64,000 nucleotides of DNA from Methylopumilus sp026399645 (GTDB lineage: Bacteria; Pseudomonadota; Gammaproteobacteria; Burkholderiales; Methylophilaceae), in assembly GCF_965184065.1 (NCBI RefSeq), contig NZ_OZ239098.1; one strand, written 5' to 3'. Positions 43,383 to 51,400 of the stretch are shown here, piece after piece. Both the position numbers and the translations under genes were made by a program. Every line of letters begins with the position of its first letter. Position 1 is the first letter of the stretch. A model generated the notes under the pieces. It did no database searches. It saw only the letters and a list, made by a program, of their open reading frames with translations, and was not told the origin of the DNA.

Positions 43383-43411
43383 TTGACAAAAATCAAAAAA
43401 ACCAACATAAT
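43383..43411 (+). promoter_or_regulatory. Predicted internal promoter before tRNA-Tyr
   Basis: Perfect TTGACA, 17-base spacer and CATAAT, 14 bases upstream of tRNA-Tyr. This is one of the best consensus matches in the window and lies between two tRNA genes. Confidence 0.65.
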
Positions 43412-43425
43412 TTAGGGTTCGGTTT

Positions 43426-43510
43426 GGAGGGGTGGCCGAGTGGTTAAAGGCGACGGACTGTAAATCCGTTCTCTCTGAGTACGAAGGTTCGAATCCTTCC
43501 CCCTCCACCA
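43426..43510 (+). tRNA. tyrU: tRNA-Tyr (anticodon GTA)
   Basis: 85-nt class II tRNA with a long variable arm. The acceptor GGAGGGG pairs with CCCCTCC, CCA is encoded, and the anticodon GTA is at 43460-43462 within CTGTAAA. The spacer to tRNA-Gly contains a small CCTC/GAGG hairpin that may aid processing. Confidence 0.97.
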
Positions 43511-43560
43511 TGAGTAATAGCCTCTTTATGAGGTGACGTGGAGATCAGATCCATGGGTGT

Positions 43561-43636
43561 GCGGGTGTAGCTCAGCTGGTAGAGCATTAGTTTTCCAAAC
43601 TAAATGTCGCGAGTTCGAACCTCGTCGCCCGCTCCA
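43561..43636 (+). tRNA. glyT: tRNA-Gly (anticodon TCC)
   Basis: 76-nt cloverleaf with CCA. The acceptor GCGGGTG pairs with CGCCCGC (one U-G pair), the anticodon stem is TTAGT/ACTAA, and the anticodon TCC is at 43594-43596. Third tRNA of the tuf-linked cluster. Confidence 0.97.
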
Positions 43637-43658
43637 GATATATTGAGAATTTGGACAC

Positions 43659-43733
<75 letters not shown>

Positions 43734-43768
43734 GTAGGTATTTTTGAAGAATGTAATTAATTAAGGAT

Positions 43769-44971
43769 ATAACATTATGGCAAAAGGCAAATTTGAACGT
43801 ACCAAACCCCATGTGAACGTTGGCACAATTGGTCACGTTGACCATGGTAAGACAACACTTACAGCGGCAATCACAACGATTCTTGCTAAGAAATTTGGCG
43901 GAGAAGCTAAGGCTTACGATCAAATTGATGCGGCGCCAGAAGAAAAAGCGCGTGGTATTACAATCAATACAGCACACGTAGAATACGAAACAGCAAATCG
44001 CCATTATGCGCACGTTGACTGCCCAGGCCATGCTGACTATGTTAAAAATATGATTACAGGCGCAGCGCAGATGGACGGCGCAATCCTAGTATGTTCAGCA
44101 GCTGACGGCCCAATGCCTCAAACACGTGAACATATCCTTTTAGCTCGCCAAGTAGGCGTACCTTACATTGTGGTCTTCTTAAATAAAGCAGACATGGTGG
44201 ATGACAAAGAATTATTAGAGCTCGTTGAAATGGAAGTGCGTGATCTTTTAACGAAGTATGACTTCCCAGGCGACAAAACACCGATCGTCATAGGCTCTGC
44301 AAAATTAGCACTTGAAGGTGACCAATCTGAAATTGGTGAGCCATCAATTTTTAAATTAGCTGAAGCACTTGATTCTTATATACCAATGCCAGAACGTGCA
44401 ATCGACGGTGCATTCTTAATGCCAGTTGAAGATGTGTTCTCAATCTCAGGTCGCGGTACTGTAGTGACTGGTCGTATTGAGCGCGGCATTGTTAAAGTAG
44501 GTGATGAAATTGAAATCGTAGGTATCAAACCTACACTCAAAACAACATGTACAGGCGTTGAAATGTTCCGTAAGTTACTTGACCAAGGTCAAGCAGGCGA
44601 CAACGTAGGTGTGTTGTTACGTGGTACAAAACGTGAAGAAGTTGAACGTGGTCAAGTATTAGCTAAAGCAGGTTCAATCACACCACATACAAAATTCGCT
44701 GCAGAGATCTATGTGCTTGGTAAAGATGAAGGTGGTCGTCATACACCATTCTTTAATGGCTACCGCCCACAGTTCTACTTCAGAACAACAGATGTTACAG
44801 GCGCTGTTGATTTACCAGCAGGCACAGAAATGGTAATGCCAGGTGACAACGTATCAATCACAGTAACACTCATTGCACCAATCGCGATGGAAGAAGGTTT
44901 ACGTTTTGCGATTCGTGAAGGTGGCCGCACAGTAGGTGCCGGTGTTGTTGCTAAGGTGATTGAATAGTTTT
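43769..44971 (+). repeat. Identical 1.2-kb repeat, copy 1 (tuf gene)
   Basis: The segment from 8 bases before the tuf ATG to 4 bases after its stop appears identical by eye to 60043-61245. Similarity stops abruptly at both ends. This pattern fits ongoing gene conversion between the two tuf copies. Confidence 0.85.
43777..44967 (+). CDS. tuf: Elongation factor Tu (copy 1)
   Basis: GTPase of 396 residues that delivers aminoacyl-tRNA to the ribosome. G1 is GHVDHGKTT, G3 DCPGHADYVKNM, G4 NKAD, G5 GSAKLA. Domains II and III are complete (VVTGRIERG, RTTDVTGAV). Copy 1 sits between the tRNA cluster and tRNA-Trp/secE, the tufB-like position. The protein is identical to copy 2. AAGGAT precedes the ATG. 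Confidence 0.98.
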   Translation: MAKGKFERTKPHVNVGTIGHVDHGKTTLTAAITTILAKKFGGEAKAYDQIDAAPEEKARGITINTAHVEYETANRHYAHVDCPGHADYVKNMITGAAQMDGAILVCSAADGPMPQTREHILLARQVGVPYIVVFLNKADMVDDKELLELVEMEVRDLLTKYDFPGDKTPIVIGSAKLALEGDQSEIGEPSIFKLAEALDSYIPMPERAIDGAFLMPVEDVFSISGRGTVVTGRIERGIVKVGDEIEIVGIKPTLKTTCTGVEMFRKLLDQGQAGDNVGVLLRGTKREEVERGQVLAKAGSITPHTKFAAEIYVLGKDEGGRHTPFFNGYRPQFYFRTTDVTGAVDLPAGTEMVMPGDNVSITVTLIAPIAMEEGLRFAIREGGRTVGAGVVAKVIE

Positions 44972-44989
44972 AAAGATAAATTTTATTTT

Positions 44990-45065
44990 AGGCCAGTAGC
45001 TCAATTGGTAGAGTATCGGTCTCCAAAACCGAGGGTTGGGGGTTCGAGACCCTCCTGGCCTGCCA
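44990..45065 (+). tRNA. trpT: tRNA-Trp (anticodon CCA)
   Basis: 76-nt cloverleaf with CCA. The acceptor AGGCCAG pairs with CTGGCCT, the anticodon stem is TCGGT/ACCGA, and the anticodon CCA is at 45023-45025. It lies between tuf and secE, so it is probably processed out of a tuf-secE-nusG transcript. Confidence 0.97.
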
Positions 45066-45084
45066 TTAAAAGAAAGAAGTATTA

Positions 45085-45429
45085 ATGACTGATAAGTTAA
45101 AAATTGTTTTTTCATTCTTACTTTTTGTAGCGGGAATAGTTGGGTTCTATCTATTAAGTGGTCAAGCCTTAGTGCTAAGAATATTAGCTATTCTTGCTGG
45201 ACTTGGATTTGCAGGAATAGTTTTTTGGAAAACAGCCCTTGGTCAAAAGACATTTGGATTTATTAATGAATCCATTGTTGAAGCTAAAAGAGTTGTTTGG
45301 CCAACAAGAAAAGAAACAATACAAATGACAATTACTGTATTTATTCTAGTTGCTGTGATGGCAGTCTTTTTGGCATTAGTGGATATAAGTTTTTCATACA
45401 TGATTAATTGGTTATTGGGACGGGGTTAG
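45085..45429 (+). CDS. secE: Preprotein translocase subunit SecE
   Basis: Membrane protein of 114 residues with three transmembrane segments, as in Beta/Gammaproteobacterial SecE (two N-terminal helices plus the core). The conserved core ESIVEAKRVVWPTRKETIQMT lies near residues 70-90, followed by the final helix. It clamps SecY in the inner membrane. It is followed by nusG, the near-universal pair. Confidence 0.95.
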   Translation: MTDKLKIVFSFLLFVAGIVGFYLLSGQALVLRILAILAGLGFAGIVFWKTALGQKTFGFINESIVEAKRVVWPTRKETIQMTITVFILVAVMAVFLALVDISFSYMINWLLGRG

Positions 45430-45431
45430 TA

Positions 45432-45968
45432 ATGACAATGCGCTGGTATGCTGTCCAAGCTTTTTCTGGATATGAAAAGTTAGTTCAAAAAGGATTATTT
45501 GAAAGAATTGAGCGATCAAATCTTCAAAATCTTTTTGGCGAGATTTTAGTGCCTATAGAAGAGGTTATTGAAATGAAAGCTGGCCAAAAAAAATTAAGCG
45601 AAAGAAAACTATACCCAGGTTATGTTCTCGTGCAAATGGAAATGAACGATGAGAGCTGGCATTTAGTTAAAAGTACTCCAAAGGTAACTGCTTTCATTGG
45701 TGGGAGTGCACTAAAACCAACACCGATTAAAGATAAAGAAGTAGAAATTATTTTACAACGCATGGATGAGAGTAAAACTAATCCAACGCAAAAACTTACC
45801 TTTGAAAAAGGTGAGTCAATTCGTGTTATTGATGGGCCATTCAAAGAGTTCTCAGGAACAATTGAAGATATTAATTACGAAAAAAGCAAACTTAAAGTAT
45901 CTGTGGTTATTTTTGGTAGAGCAACACCAGTGGAGCTTGAGTTTGGCCAAGTAGAAAAAGAAGTTTAG
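45432..45968 (+). CDS. nusG: Transcription termination/antitermination protein NusG
   Basis: About 178 residues. The NGN domain begins MRWYAVQAFSGYEK and contains LYPGYVLVQMEMND and TPKVTAFIGG. The KOW domain near the C-terminus has IRVIDGPFKEFSGTIEDI. NusG binds RNA polymerase clamp helices, Rho and ribosomal S10. The frame is open a little further upstream, but the ATG at 45432 (or 45438) with GGACGGGG before it is the likely start. Confidence 0.95.
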   Translation: MTMRWYAVQAFSGYEKLVQKGLFERIERSNLQNLFGEILVPIEEVIEMKAGQKKLSERKLYPGYVLVQMEMNDESWHLVKSTPKVTAFIGGSALKPTPIKDKEVEIILQRMDESKTNPTQKLTFEKGESIRVIDGPFKEFSGTIEDINYEKSKLKVSVVIFGRATPVELEFGQVEKEV

Positions 45969-46039
45969 TAGTAAAGCAGTAAAAATTAACTAGGGAGCTT
46001 TCTTAAAAAAAGCGTTTGCACCTAATTTAGGAGAATGAA

Positions 46040-46471
46040 ATGGCAAAGAAAATCGTTGGCTATATAAAGCTTCAAATTCCAGCCGGCAAAGCGAATCCAA
46101 GTCCACCAGTAGGACCTGCGCTAGGCCAAAGAGGCTTAAATATTATGGAGTTTTGTAAAGCATTTAATGCTGCTACACAAACTGTTGAACCCGGACTACC
46201 TATTCCTGTTGTGATTACCGCTTTCGCTGACAAGAGTTTTACTTTTGTTATGAAAACGCCACCCGCATCAATTTTAATTAAAAAAGCAGCAAAATTAGAA
46301 AAGGGCTCACCAAGGCCACACACAGACAAAGTTGGAAAAATTACCAGAGCGCAAGCTGAAGAAATTGCTAAAACAAAAATGGCAGATCTTACAGCTTCTG
46401 ATATGGATGCTGCAGTGCGAACAATCGCTGGCAGTGCTCGAAGCATGGGCATAGAAGTGGAGGGTGTATAA
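46040..46471 (+). CDS. rplK: 50S ribosomal protein L11
   Basis: 143-residue L11. It has the N-terminal IKLQIPAGKANPSPPVGPALGQRGLNIMEFCKAFN, which holds the thiostrepton-site prolines, and the C-terminal rRNA-binding domain ending GSARSMGIEVEGV. GGAG precedes the ATG. The 71-base gap before it has a short AAAGC-type hairpin (GCTTT / AAAGC) that may be part of an autoregulatory leader; I cannot define the L1 site. Nearly adjacent to rplA. Confidence 0.97.
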   Translation: MAKKIVGYIKLQIPAGKANPSPPVGPALGQRGLNIMEFCKAFNAATQTVEPGLPIPVVITAFADKSFTFVMKTPPASILIKKAAKLEKGSPRPHTDKVGKITRAQAEEIAKTKMADLTASDMDAAVRTIAGSARSMGIEVEGV

Positions 46472-46472
46472 A

Positions 46473-47162
46473 ATGCCATTAAATAAAAGAATTACAACAT
46501 TAAGATCTAAAGTTGATCGTGATAAATCATATCCCGCTCAAGAAGGTCTTCAACTCGTTAAAGAAACAGCAACAGCAAAATTTGATGAATCAGTAGATGC
46601 AGTGATTAACTTAGGTATTGATGCTAAAAAATCTGATCAACTCATTCGCGGTGCATTAGTTCTTCCTAACGGGACAGGTAAAACAATACGTGTTGCCGTA
46701 TTTGCTCAAGGTGCTGCAGCTGAAGCTGCAAAGGCAGCAGGTGCAGATATTGTGGGATTTGATGATCTCGCTGAAAAAATTAAAGGCGGCATGATGGATT
46801 TTGACGTTGTCATTGCAACACCGGATGCTATGAAAGTTGTTGGCGCACTAGGACAAGTTTTAGGTCCAAGAGGCTTAATGCCAAATCCAAAAGTAGGAAC
46901 GGTAACGCCCGATACAGCAGCAGCAGTTAAAAATGCAAAAGGTGGACAAGTTCAATATAGAACTGATAAAGGCGGCATCGTCCATTGCACTATTGGCCGA
47001 GCATCTTTCTCTGTTGATCAATTGAAAGGTAATTTAGCGGCATTGATTGATGCAATTAATAAAGCCAAACCACCATCAACAAAAGGTATTTTTGTAAAAA
47101 AATTATCGGTGTCTAGCACTATGGGTGCTGGTGTAAGAATCGATTCAACAAGTTTAGTGTAA
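46473..47162 (+). CDS. rplA: 50S ribosomal protein L1
   Basis: 229-residue L1 of the stalk base. MPLNKRITTLRSKVDRDK at the N-terminus, VLGPRGLMPNPKVGTVTPD and SVSSTMGAGVRID are characteristic. The start at 46473 is favoured over an upstream GTG because GGAGGG is placed correctly before it. L1 represses the rplK-rplA mRNA in E. coli. A hairpin follows the stop before rplJ. Confidence 0.97.
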   Translation: MPLNKRITTLRSKVDRDKSYPAQEGLQLVKETATAKFDESVDAVINLGIDAKKSDQLIRGALVLPNGTGKTIRVAVFAQGAAAEAAKAAGADIVGFDDLAEKIKGGMMDFDVVIATPDAMKVVGALGQVLGPRGLMPNPKVGTVTPDTAAAVKNAKGGQVQYRTDKGGIVHCTIGRASFSVDQLKGNLAALIDAINKAKPPSTKGIFVKKLSVSSTMGAGVRIDSTSLV

Positions 47163-47170
47163 AGAATTAA

Positions 47171-47190
47171 AAAAAAGCGAAAGCTTTTTT
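47171..47190 (+). terminator. Intrinsic attenuator between rplA and rplJ
   Basis: Perfect 8-bp stem AAAAAAGC / GCTTTTTT closed by a GAAA tetraloop, eight bases after the rplA stop. The right arm ends in six Ts. The stem is AU-rich, so partial termination or mRNA 3'-end formation is more likely than full arrest. Confidence 0.55.
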
Positions 47191-47205
47191 AAAAAGAACT
47201 TTGGG

Positions 47206-47384
47206 TTCACTGATATGAAAGTATCGGTGAAGCTTTCAAAGACCGTAGGTGCTAACAAGTCTAATTCTAGTGATCGTTTGCTAGAGCCTACGCAGATGGC
47301 GGTACCCCTAAAGGATAGCATCCTGATAAAGGTCGCCGTAATGTTGGTATTAAGTTTACTTAATACTTAATTTAACGGAAGGAG
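47206..47384 (+). ncRNA. L10 (rplJ) leader, autoregulatory mRNA structure
   Basis: Long structured 5' region of rplJ. A 10-bp stem with one G-U pair (47206-47215 / 47222-47231) comes first. The conserved L10 leader core follows: CGTAGG (47244-47249) pairs with CCTACG (47287-47292), and the flanking ACC pairs with GGT across the GCAGATGGC internal loop, the kink-turn-like element bound by the L10-L12 complex. Two further perfect hairpins follow at 47312-47324 and 47347-47366, the latter 10 bases before the GGAAGGAG ribosome-binding site. This is the expected site of translational feedback on rplJ-rplL. Confidence 0.75.
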
Positions 47385-47390
47385 AAGACC

Positions 47391-47912
47391 TTGAGTCTTA
47401 ATCTTGAACAAAAAAAGGCAGTGGTTGCTGAAGTTAATAAGCAAATCGCGGGCGCTCAAGCAGTTGTTTTAGCTGAAAACCGAGGTATTGGTGTTTCTGA
47501 GATGACAGCGCTAAGAGTTCAAGCCAGAAAATCAGGAGTATATCTTCGCGTCTTAAAGAACACTTTAGTTCGAAGAGCCGTAGATGGAACTGCATTCTCT
47601 GACTTAGCTAATGAAATGGTAGGTCCAATAGTGTATGGCATCTCAACTGATCCAGTTGCAGTTGCTAAAGTGCTAAATGATTTTGCCAAGTCAAACGATA
47701 AGTTTGTTATCAAATCAGGAGCAATGCCAAATAAGGTAATGAGCGCTTCAAATATTGCAGCATTAGCTTCATTGCCAAGTCGTGAAGAATTACTCGCAAA
47801 ATTATTGGGAACAATGCAAGCACCGATTGCGAAGTTTGTTCGTACGCTTAATGAGGTACCAACAAAATTCGTTCGTGGTTTAGCAGCAGTTCGCGATCAA
47901 AAACCTGCGTAA
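47391..47912 (+). CDS. rplJ: 50S ribosomal protein L10
   Basis: 173-residue stalk protein that anchors L7/L12 dimers to the large subunit. MSLNLEQKKAVVAEVNKQIAGAQ, AENRGIGVSEMTALR and the C-terminal L12-binding helix with LPSREELLAKLLGTMQAPIAKF are diagnostic. Translation begins at TTG with a strong GGAAGGAG upstream; a weak start combined with a structured leader fits translational autoregulation. Confidence 0.96.
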   Translation: MSLNLEQKKAVVAEVNKQIAGAQAVVLAENRGIGVSEMTALRVQARKSGVYLRVLKNTLVRRAVDGTAFSDLANEMVGPIVYGISTDPVAVAKVLNDFAKSNDKFVIKSGAMPNKVMSASNIAALASLPSREELLAKLLGTMQAPIAKFVRTLNEVPTKFVRGLAAVRDQKPA

Positions 47913-47951
47913 TTTTAACGATTAATTTAAATTTTTTATTAGGAGTATTAA

Positions 47952-48332
47952 ATGGCTATCTCTAAAGCTGAAATTTTAGATGCAGTAAGTGCAATGACAG
48001 TTCTTGATTTGTCAGAGCTTATTAAAGATATGGAAGAAAAGTTTGGCGTTTCAGCTACTGCTGCTGCTGTTGCAGCTGCACCTGCTGCAGCTTCTGCTGG
48101 TGGCGCTGCTGCTGCAGAACAAACTGAGTTTACTGTGATGTTAACTGCTGCTGGCGAGCAAAAAGTAAACGTTATTAAAGCTGTTCGTGAAATCACAGGT
48201 CTTGGCTTAAAAGAAGCTAAAGACTTAGTGGATGGCGCACCTAAGCCAATTAAAGAAGGTATTGCAAAAGCTGCAGCTGAAGAAGCACTAGCTAAATTAA
48301 AAGAAGCTGGCGCTACAGCAGAACTTAAGTAA
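47952..48332 (+). CDS. rplL: 50S ribosomal protein L7/L12
   Basis: 126-residue stalk protein. It has an N-terminal dimerisation domain (ILDAVSAMTVLDLSELIKDMEEKFGV), an alanine-rich hinge (about 38-55) and a C-terminal factor-binding domain with KTEFTV-type strands and VKAVREITGLGLKEAKDLVDGAPK. AGGAG precedes the ATG. A strong terminator-like hairpin follows. Confidence 0.97.
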   Translation: MAISKAEILDAVSAMTVLDLSELIKDMEEKFGVSATAAAVAAAPAAASAGGAAAAEQTEFTVMLTAAGEQKVNVIKAVREITGLGLKEAKDLVDGAPKPIKEGIAKAAAEEALAKLKEAGATAELK

Positions 48333-48343
48333 TGCTAATTAGC

Positions 48344-48378
48344 ATGGCTGACAGCTCGCTGTCAGCCATTGCTTTTTT
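48344..48378 (+). terminator. Strong hairpin (attenuator) between rplL and rpoB
   Basis: 11-bp perfect stem ATGGCTGACAG / CTGTCAGCCAT with a CTCG loop, followed by GC and six Ts. This is the strongest intrinsic terminator in the window. It matches the known position of a partial terminator in E. coli that lowers rpoBC expression relative to ribosomal proteins. Confidence 0.85.
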
Positions 48379-48413
48379 GTCTTAAAACATTTTTAGGTTA
48401 AAACTTATAAAAA

Positions 48414-48460
48414 TTTATAAAACAATATTCTTCGATCTGAAAAGTTTATTGTTTTATAAA
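48414..48460 (+). repeat. Perfect 14-bp inverted repeat upstream of rpoB
   Basis: TTTATAAAACAATA and its exact reverse complement separated by 19 bases, 20 bases before the rpoB ATG. As RNA it would form a long AU-rich stem-loop. E. coli has an RNase III processing site in the same interval. Confidence 0.7.
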
Positions 48461-48479
48461 AATTACACCAGGAGACGCA

Positions 48480-51400
48480 ATGAGCTATTCCTTTACTGAA
48501 AAAAAACGTATTAGAAAAAGTTTTGCTAAAAGAGAGCGTGTGCAAGATATACCATACTTGCTCACCATGCAGCTTGAGTCTTATGCAGCTTTTTTACAGA
48601 AGAATACGCATGCCGAACAGAGACTTAGCGAAGGCCTTCAGTCAACATTCAATTCAGTATTTCCTATCACAAGTCATTCCGGTAATGCCCGACTTGATTT
48701 TGTCACTTACAATTTAGGCGAGGAAGCGTTTGACGTTAAAGAATGTCAACAGCGCGGCTTAACATATGGTGTTCCATTGAGAGTCAAAGTTCGTTTAACT
48801 CTCATGGATAAAGAAGCATCAAAACCAACAGTGAAAGAAATTAAAGAGCAAGAAGTGTACATGGGTGAAATTCCACTTATGACAGACAATGGTTCATTTG
48901 TTATTAATGGCACCGAGAGAGTTATCGTATCTCAACTTCATAGAAGCCCTGGTGTATTTTTTGAGCATGATCGAGGCAAAACGCACAGCTCTGGAAAGTT
49001 ATTATTTTCAGCAAGAATCATTCCTTATCGTGGCTCTTGGTTAGATTTCGAATTTGATCCTAAGGATTATTTATATTTCCGTGTGGATCGTCGCAGAAAA
49101 ATGCCAGTCACAATTTTATTAAAAGCTTTAGGTTATTCACCAGAACAAATTCTAGAAACATACTACGATTTTGATTCATTCCATGTGACTGCTAAATCAA
49201 TTGATTTTGAATTGGTCCCTGATCGTCTAAGAGGCGAGATTGCTAAGTTTGATATCGCTGATAAAAGAGGAAATGTGATTGTACAAAAAGACAAGCGCAT
49301 TACTGTCAAGCATATTCGTGAGATGGAAAAAGCAGGCGTAAATAAAATTACAGTGGATAAAGATTTTATTTTGGGCCGCAAGCTTTCAAAAGCAATTGTA
49401 GATAAAAATACAGGCGAAGTCATTGCTAGTGCAAATGATGAAATCACAGAGTCAGTATTGGATAAATTTATTGAAGTAGGTGTAGGGCAAATTCATACAC
49501 TTTATTCAAATGATTTAGATCATGGCGACTATATTTCTCAAACACTTACCTCAGATGAGGTCCCTGATCAATACAGCGCAAAAGTTGCTATTTATCGAAT
49601 GATGAGACCTGGCGAGCCACCGACTGAAGATGCAGTTGAGGCTCTATTCAAAGGATTATTTTTTAATGAAGACCGATATGATTTATCTAATGTAGGTCGC
49701 ATGAAATTTAATCGAAGAGCGCATCCAAAAGCATACGAACAACATGCAAACTGGTTACAAAGATTTTATAAGCGCGTTGGCCCTCAAGGCGAAACTGGTG
49801 CAAATATTTTATCGAACGATGATATCTTGGCTGTGATTGGTGTTCTTATTGAATTACGAAATGGTCGAGGTGAAATAGATGATATTGACCATCTTGGTAA
49901 TCGAAGAATTCGCTCTGTTGGTGAGCTTGTAGAGAATCAATTTAGAACTGGACTTGTTCGAGTGGAGCGAGCAGTTAAAGAAAGGTTAAGCCAAGCTGAG
50001 GCAGACAATTTGATGCCACATGACTTAATTAATTCAAAACCTATCTCAAGCGCGATTAGAGAATTCTTTGGTTCATCACAATTATCTCAATTTATGGATC
50101 AAACTAATCCATTGTCTGAAATTACGCATAAGCGAAGAGTATCAGCCTTAGGCCCAGGAGGTTTAACAAGAGAGCGTGCTGGCTTCGAGGTCCGTGACGT
50201 TCATTCGACACATTATGGCCGTGTATGCCCAATCGAAACCCCAGAAGGACCAAACATTGGATTGATTAATTCACTCGCACTTTATGCAAGAACGAATCAA
50301 TACGGCTTCTTAGAGACACCTTATAGACGTGTTGAAAATGGAAAAGTTACTGCAAAGATAGACTATCTTTCTGCGATTGAAGAAAGTGAATTTGTTATAG
50401 CCCAGGCAAATACTGAGCTTGATAATAAAGGACATTTTCAAGACGATTTAATTTCATGTCGCCATCGCAACGAATTTACGATGTCTTCTGTAGATCCTAT
50501 TCAATATATGGACGTAGCGCCTGGCCAGATTGTTTCTGTGGCAGCTGCATTAATTCCATTTTTAGAACACGACGATGCAAACCGTGCGCTTATGGGCGCA
50601 AACATGCAACGTCAAGCAGTGCCATGCTTGAGAGCAGAAAAAGCAGTTGTAGGTACAGGTATTGAAAGAACAGTAGCAACTGATTCTGGCACAACAGTTC
50701 AAGCTAAGCGTGGTGGAATTGTTGATTATGTAGATTCAAGACGTGTTGTGATTCGCGTGAACGACGATGAAGCTGCTGATGGAGAAGTTGGCGTTGATAT
50801 TTATAATCTAACTAAATACACAAGATCAAATCAAAATACCAATATTAATCAAAGGCCACTTGTAAGAATTGGCAACAAAATTGCAAGAGGTGATGTGATT
50901 GCTGACGGCGCATCAACAGACGTTGGTGAATTAGCGCTTGGACAAAATATGCTTGTTGGATTTATGCCTTGGAATGGTTATAACTTCGAGGATTCGATTT
51001 TAATTTCAGAGCGCGTAGTGGCTGAAGATCGTTATACATCAATTCATATCGAAGAATTATCTGTTGTATCTAGAGATACAAAATTAGGCCCAGAAGAAAT
51101 TACGCGCGACATTTCAAATCTTTCAGAAAGAATGCTTGGAAGGCTTGATGAGTCAGGCATTATTTATATTGGTGCCGAAGTTGAATCAGGCGATGTACTT
51201 GTAGGAAAAGTTACCCCAAAAGGCGAGACACAGCTTACACCTGAAGAAAAACTCTTAAGAGCAATTTTTGGTGAAAAAGCTTCTGATGTAAAAGATACAA
51301 GTTTGAGAGTGCCATCAGGCATGTCCGGAACAATTATTGATGTTCAAGTATTTACGAGAGAGGGCATTGATAGAGATTCAAGAGCCGAACAAATTATTGA

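Noticed and set aside
46072..46479. 135-codon antisense frame over rplK
   Set aside because: Covers the rplK gene almost exactly in reverse; no ribosome-binding site and no recognisable protein.
47948..48196. Alanine-rich antisense frame over rplL
   Set aside because: Caused by the Ala codon repeats (GCT/GCA) of the L7/L12 hinge read in reverse.
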